From the NCBI GenBank assembly GCA_036503065.1, contig DASXXM010000367.1, positions 1-27,013 on the forward strand: a DNA stretch of 27,013 nucleotides, in the 5' to 3' direction. The translations under genes and the position numbers were made by a program. Shown piece by piece: positions 24,548 to 27,013 of this stretch (within the stretch, counting starts at the first letter, position 1; each line of letters starts with the position of its first letter). Under the pieces are notes generated by a model that worked only from the letters and a program-made list of their open reading frames with translations, did not search any database and was not told the origin of the DNA. Source of the DNA: DATEPR01 sp036503065. GTDB lineage: Bacteria; Actinomycetota; Actinomycetes; Mycobacteriales; Pseudonocardiaceae.

Positions 24548-26698
24548 ATGCCGCACCAGCACCCGACCTACGACCGGGACACCGTCAAGGAGATCGTCGA
24601 CCAGGCGCTGGCGGCGGGGCGCGCGTCACTGACCGCCCCGGAGGCCAAGCGGATCGCCGACGCCTACGGTATCGCGACACCCGGCGAGGGACTGGCCACC
24701 AGCGCGGCGGGGGCGGCCGAGTTGGCGGCGGAACTCGGCTTCCCGGTCGTGCTGAAGATCGTGTCACCGGACATCCTGCACAAGACCGAGGCGGGTGGCG
24801 TGCTCGTCGGCCTGCGCACCAGCGACGACGTGGTCGCCGGCTACCGCACGGTGGTCGAGAACGCCAACCGGTACAACGCCGACGCCGAGATTCTCGGTGT
24901 TCAGGTGCAGCAGCAACTCAGGCCCGGCGTTGAGGTGATCGTCGGCGCGGTGACCGACCCGACGTTCGGCAAGATCATGGCCTTCGGCCTTGGCGGCGTG
25001 CTGGTCGAGGTGCTCCGGGACGTCACGTTCCGGCTGGCGCCGACGTCGGTGGACGAGGCGCTGGGGATGCTCGACGGGATCGGCGCCGCGCAGGTGCTGC
25101 GCGGTGTCCGGGGCAGCGAGCCGGTCGACCGCGACGCGTTGGCGGAGGTGATCCGGCGGGTGTCGGACCTGGTCACCGACTTTCCCGAACTGTCAGAAGT
25201 GGATCTCAATCCGGTGCTGGCCACCGCGTCCGGTGCGGTCGCGGTGGACCTGCGGATCCTGGTCGACCAGGAGGCGGCCAGGCAACCGGAGCGGTTCTCC
25301 ACCGAGGAGATCCTCGCCTCGATGACGCGGATCATGAGGCCGGCCGCGATCGCGGTGATCGGGGCGTCCGCCGAGACCGGCAAGATCGGCAACTCGGTGA
25401 TGCGCAACCTGGTGGACGGCGGCTACCGGGGCGAGATCTACCCGATCAACCCCAAGGCCGACGAGATCCTGCAACGGAAGGTCTACCGCAGCATCACCGA
25501 CGTGCCCGGCGACGTGGACGTCGCGGTGTTCGCGGTGCCGGCGAAGTTCGTGCCGCAGGCACTGGAGGAGGTCGGCGCCAAGGGCGTGGCGGGCGCGATC
25601 CTCATCCCGTCGGGGTTCGCCGAGACCGGCAACCAGGCACTCCAGGACGAGGTGGTGGCGATCGCGCGCCGGCACGGCGTGCGCATCCTCGGGCCGAACA
25701 TCTACGGCTACTACTACACGCCCGAACACCTCTCCGCGACGTTCTGCACGCCCTACGACGTGCGGGGCGGGGTGGCGCTGTCCTCCCAGAGCGGCGGCAT
25801 CGGCATGGCGATCCTCGGGTTCAGCCGGTCGGCGAAGATGGGCGTGTCCGCGATCGTCGGCGTCGGCAACAAGTCCGATATCGACGAGGACGACCTGCTG
25901 ACCTTCTTCGAGAGCGACCCGAACACCAACCTCATCGCCATGCACCTTGAGGACCTCAAGGACGGCAGGTCCTTCGCCGAGACGGCGAAGCGCGTATCCC
26001 GGCAGAAGCCGGTGATCGTGCTCAAAGCCGGGCGGACCGCCATGGGCGCGCGGGCGGCCAGTTCGCACACCGGCGCGCTGGCCGGCGACGACAAGGTCTA
26101 CGACGACATTCTCCGACAGAGCGGCGTGGTCCGGGCGCCCGGCCTGAACGACATGCTCGAGTACGCAAGGGGATTGCCGCTGCTGCCCACCCCGACCGGC
26201 GAGAACGTCGTCATCATCACCGGCGCCGGCGGTTCCGGGGTGTTGTTGTCCGACGCGTGCGTGGACAACGGCCTGTCCCTGATGCGGATTCCGCCCGACC
26301 TGGACGAGGCGTTCCGGAAATATATTCCGCCGTTCGGCGCGGCGGGCAACCCGATCGACATCACCGGGGGAGAGCCGCCGTCGACGTATCGGAACACGGT
26401 TGCCCTCGGGCTTTCCGATCCGCGTATTCATGCGCTGATTCTGGGTTACTGGCACACGATCGTGACGCCGCCGATGGTGTTCGCCCGGCTCGTCGTCGAC
26501 GTCGTCGAGGAGTTCCGCGCGAAAGGTGTGCACAAGCCGGTCGTCGCCTCGCTGGCCGGTGACGTCGAGGTCGAGGAGGCCAGCGCGTTCCTCTACCAGC
26601 ACGGTGTGGTGGCCTACCCGTACACGACGGAGAAGCCGGTGGCCGTGCTCGGCGCGAAGTACCGATGGGCGCGGGCGGCCGGCCTGATCGGTGAATGA
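24548..26698 (+). CDS. ADP-forming acyl-CoA ligase (acetate-CoA ligase family), fused beta-alpha form
   Basis: This 716-residue protein is of the nucleoside-diphosphate-forming acyl-CoA synthetase family. The domain order is reversed relative to many fused homologues: an ATP-grasp domain comes first (about 10-235, PVVLKIVSPDILHKTEAGGV... DLNPVLA), then a CoA-binding Rossmann domain (about 255-385, IAVIGASAETGKIGNSVMRNL) and the succinyl-CoA-synthetase-like ligase domain. H507 in SSHTGALAGDD is the expected phosphohistidine. In place of the usual GPNCxG segment it has GPNIYGYYYTP (I385 for Cys). It could activate oxalate or formate with ATP, or run in reverse to make ATP from formyl-CoA; both are inferences. 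GAGGAG and GAGGGA lie within the 12-base gap after frc. The enzyme is cytoplasmic and cotranscribed with frc. Confidence 0.88.
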   Translation: MPHQHPTYDRDTVKEIVDQALAAGRASLTAPEAKRIADAYGIATPGEGLATSAAGAAELAAELGFPVVLKIVSPDILHKTEAGGVLVGLRTSDDVVAGYRTVVENANRYNADAEILGVQVQQQLRPGVEVIVGAVTDPTFGKIMAFGLGGVLVEVLRDVTFRLAPTSVDEALGMLDGIGAAQVLRGVRGSEPVDRDALAEVIRRVSDLVTDFPELSEVDLNPVLATASGAVAVDLRILVDQEAARQPERFSTEEILASMTRIMRPAAIAVIGASAETGKIGNSVMRNLVDGGYRGEIYPINPKADEILQRKVYRSITDVPGDVDVAVFAVPAKFVPQALEEVGAKGVAGAILIPSGFAETGNQALQDEVVAIARRHGVRILGPNIYGYYYTPEHLSATFCTPYDVRGGVALSSQSGGIGMAILGFSRSAKMGVSAIVGVGNKSDIDEDDLLTFFESDPNTNLIAMHLEDLKDGRSFAETAKRVSRQKPVIVLKAGRTAMGARAASSHTGALAGDDKVYDDILRQSGVVRAPGLNDMLEYARGLPLLPTPTGENVVIITGAGGSGVLLSDACVDNGLSLMRIPPDLDEAFRKYIPPFGAAGNPIDITGGEPPSTYRNTVALGLSDPRIHALILGYWHTIVTPPMVFARLVVDVVEEFRAKGVHKPVVASLAGDVEVEEASAFLYQHGVVAYPYTTEKPVAVLGAKYRWARAAGLIGE

Positions 26699-26786
26699 CC
26701 ACAGTGGACGTCAAAGAAAGTCGGTCAGTCTCAACCGGCGCGCGGGTCAACGGTGACCGGGCGGGACGGAACTAGGAGGTACCGAC

Positions 26787-27013
26787 GTGGCACTCAGCAC
26801 CCCAACACCTTCGTCGACAGCATACGAAGAGATCGTCAACGAGAACGGGCGCGTCTTCCGCGTCGGTGAGACCCCCAAGCAGCTCCTCGGCTACCCGCGC
26901 TGGGTGGTCATCATGGCCGCATGGGTCGCGATGTGTTTATCCGGTCTGGTGGAATACACCTGGGGCGCGCTCAGCGGTTCGCTGTCCGCCGCCCACAACT
27001 GGGGCAGCGCACC
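26787..27013 (+). CDS. OFA-type MFS transporter, N-terminus (probable oxalate/formate carrier), truncated by window end
   Basis: The first 75 residues are visible. The GTG at 26787 follows a perfect AGGAGGT at six-base spacing. A hydrophilic N-terminus of about 40 residues leads to PRWVVIMAAWVAMCLSGLVEYTWGALSGSL, the first transmembrane helix of the oxalate:formate antiporter family; the Oxalobacter OxlT has a comparable NRW...SGVQYSW segment. It probably exchanges external oxalate for internal formate or imports oxalate with protons; this family also carries other carboxylates. It is the fourth gene of the operon, 88 bases after the ligase, with its own strong ribosome site and possibly a minor internal promoter. 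The rest of the protein, including the charged residues that set specificity, lies outside. Confidence 0.82.
   Translation, partial: MALSTPTPSSTAYEEIVNENGRVFRVGETPKQLLGYPRWVVIMAAWVAMCLSGLVEYTWGALSGSLSAAHNWGSA

Overview
The window is high-GC DNA with strongly GC-biased third codon positions, frequent GTG starts, Sec-signal and lipobox proteins and several leaderless promoters. It also carries an actinobacteria-typical SAM-methyltransferase of the Methyltransf_19 kind and a b558-type sdhCAB operon. This points to a filamentous actinomycete, plausibly Pseudonocardiaceae; that family assignment is inference. I see no rRNA, tRNA, CRISPR array, insertion sequence or phage gene, and no clearly broken gene.

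Region 1 (1-8745) is mostly secreted glycan degradation: the 3' part of a GH18 chitinase, a GH30 glycosidase and a very large GH31 glycosidase. Between them lie a Methyltransf_19 enzyme, a lipoprotein of the 'secreted repeat' family with an odd Met/Pro-rich tail, and a secreted protein with two SnoaL-like domains. The GH30 and GH31 promoters share TTAAGTC/TTGACT sequence elements.

Region 2 (8746-14627) holds sdhC-sdhA-sdhB (a three-subunit b558-type succinate:quinone oxidoreductase) with a divergent LysR regulator, then a secreted propeller-like protein and a small acidic protein. A perfect 13-bp hairpin separates the last two.

Region 3 (14628-21409) is a mixed block: a structured 340-bp intergenic region, a small polytopic membrane protein, a lipoprotein, and a protein that looks like a bacterial homologue of vertebrate LEG1. 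These are followed by an AraC regulator, an alpha/beta-hydrolase plus LLM-flavoprotein pair downstream of three TTTCGAAAC palindromes, and an anchored protein of unknown function.

Region 4 (21410-27013) is the most interesting: a one-directional operon of a ThDP-dependent enzyme, a formyl-CoA:oxalate CoA-transferase (frc), a fused ADP-forming acyl-CoA ligase and, cut by the window edge, an oxalate/formate-type MFS carrier. It reads as an oxalate uptake and catabolism operon, but its ThDP enzyme resembles IlvG/acetolactate-synthase-like proteins and lacks residues of the classical oxalyl-CoA decarboxylase. The ligase suggests a different energy arrangement from the textbook Frc/Oxc pathway.

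Five genes (methyltransferase, sdhC, lysR, LEG1-like, and the anchored protein at 20735) have a TANNNT -10 box exactly six bases before the start codon, which predicts leaderless mRNAs. No dedicated regulator for the oxalate operon lies inside the window. All family assignments come from reading the protein sequences and from memory of the families, without database searches.
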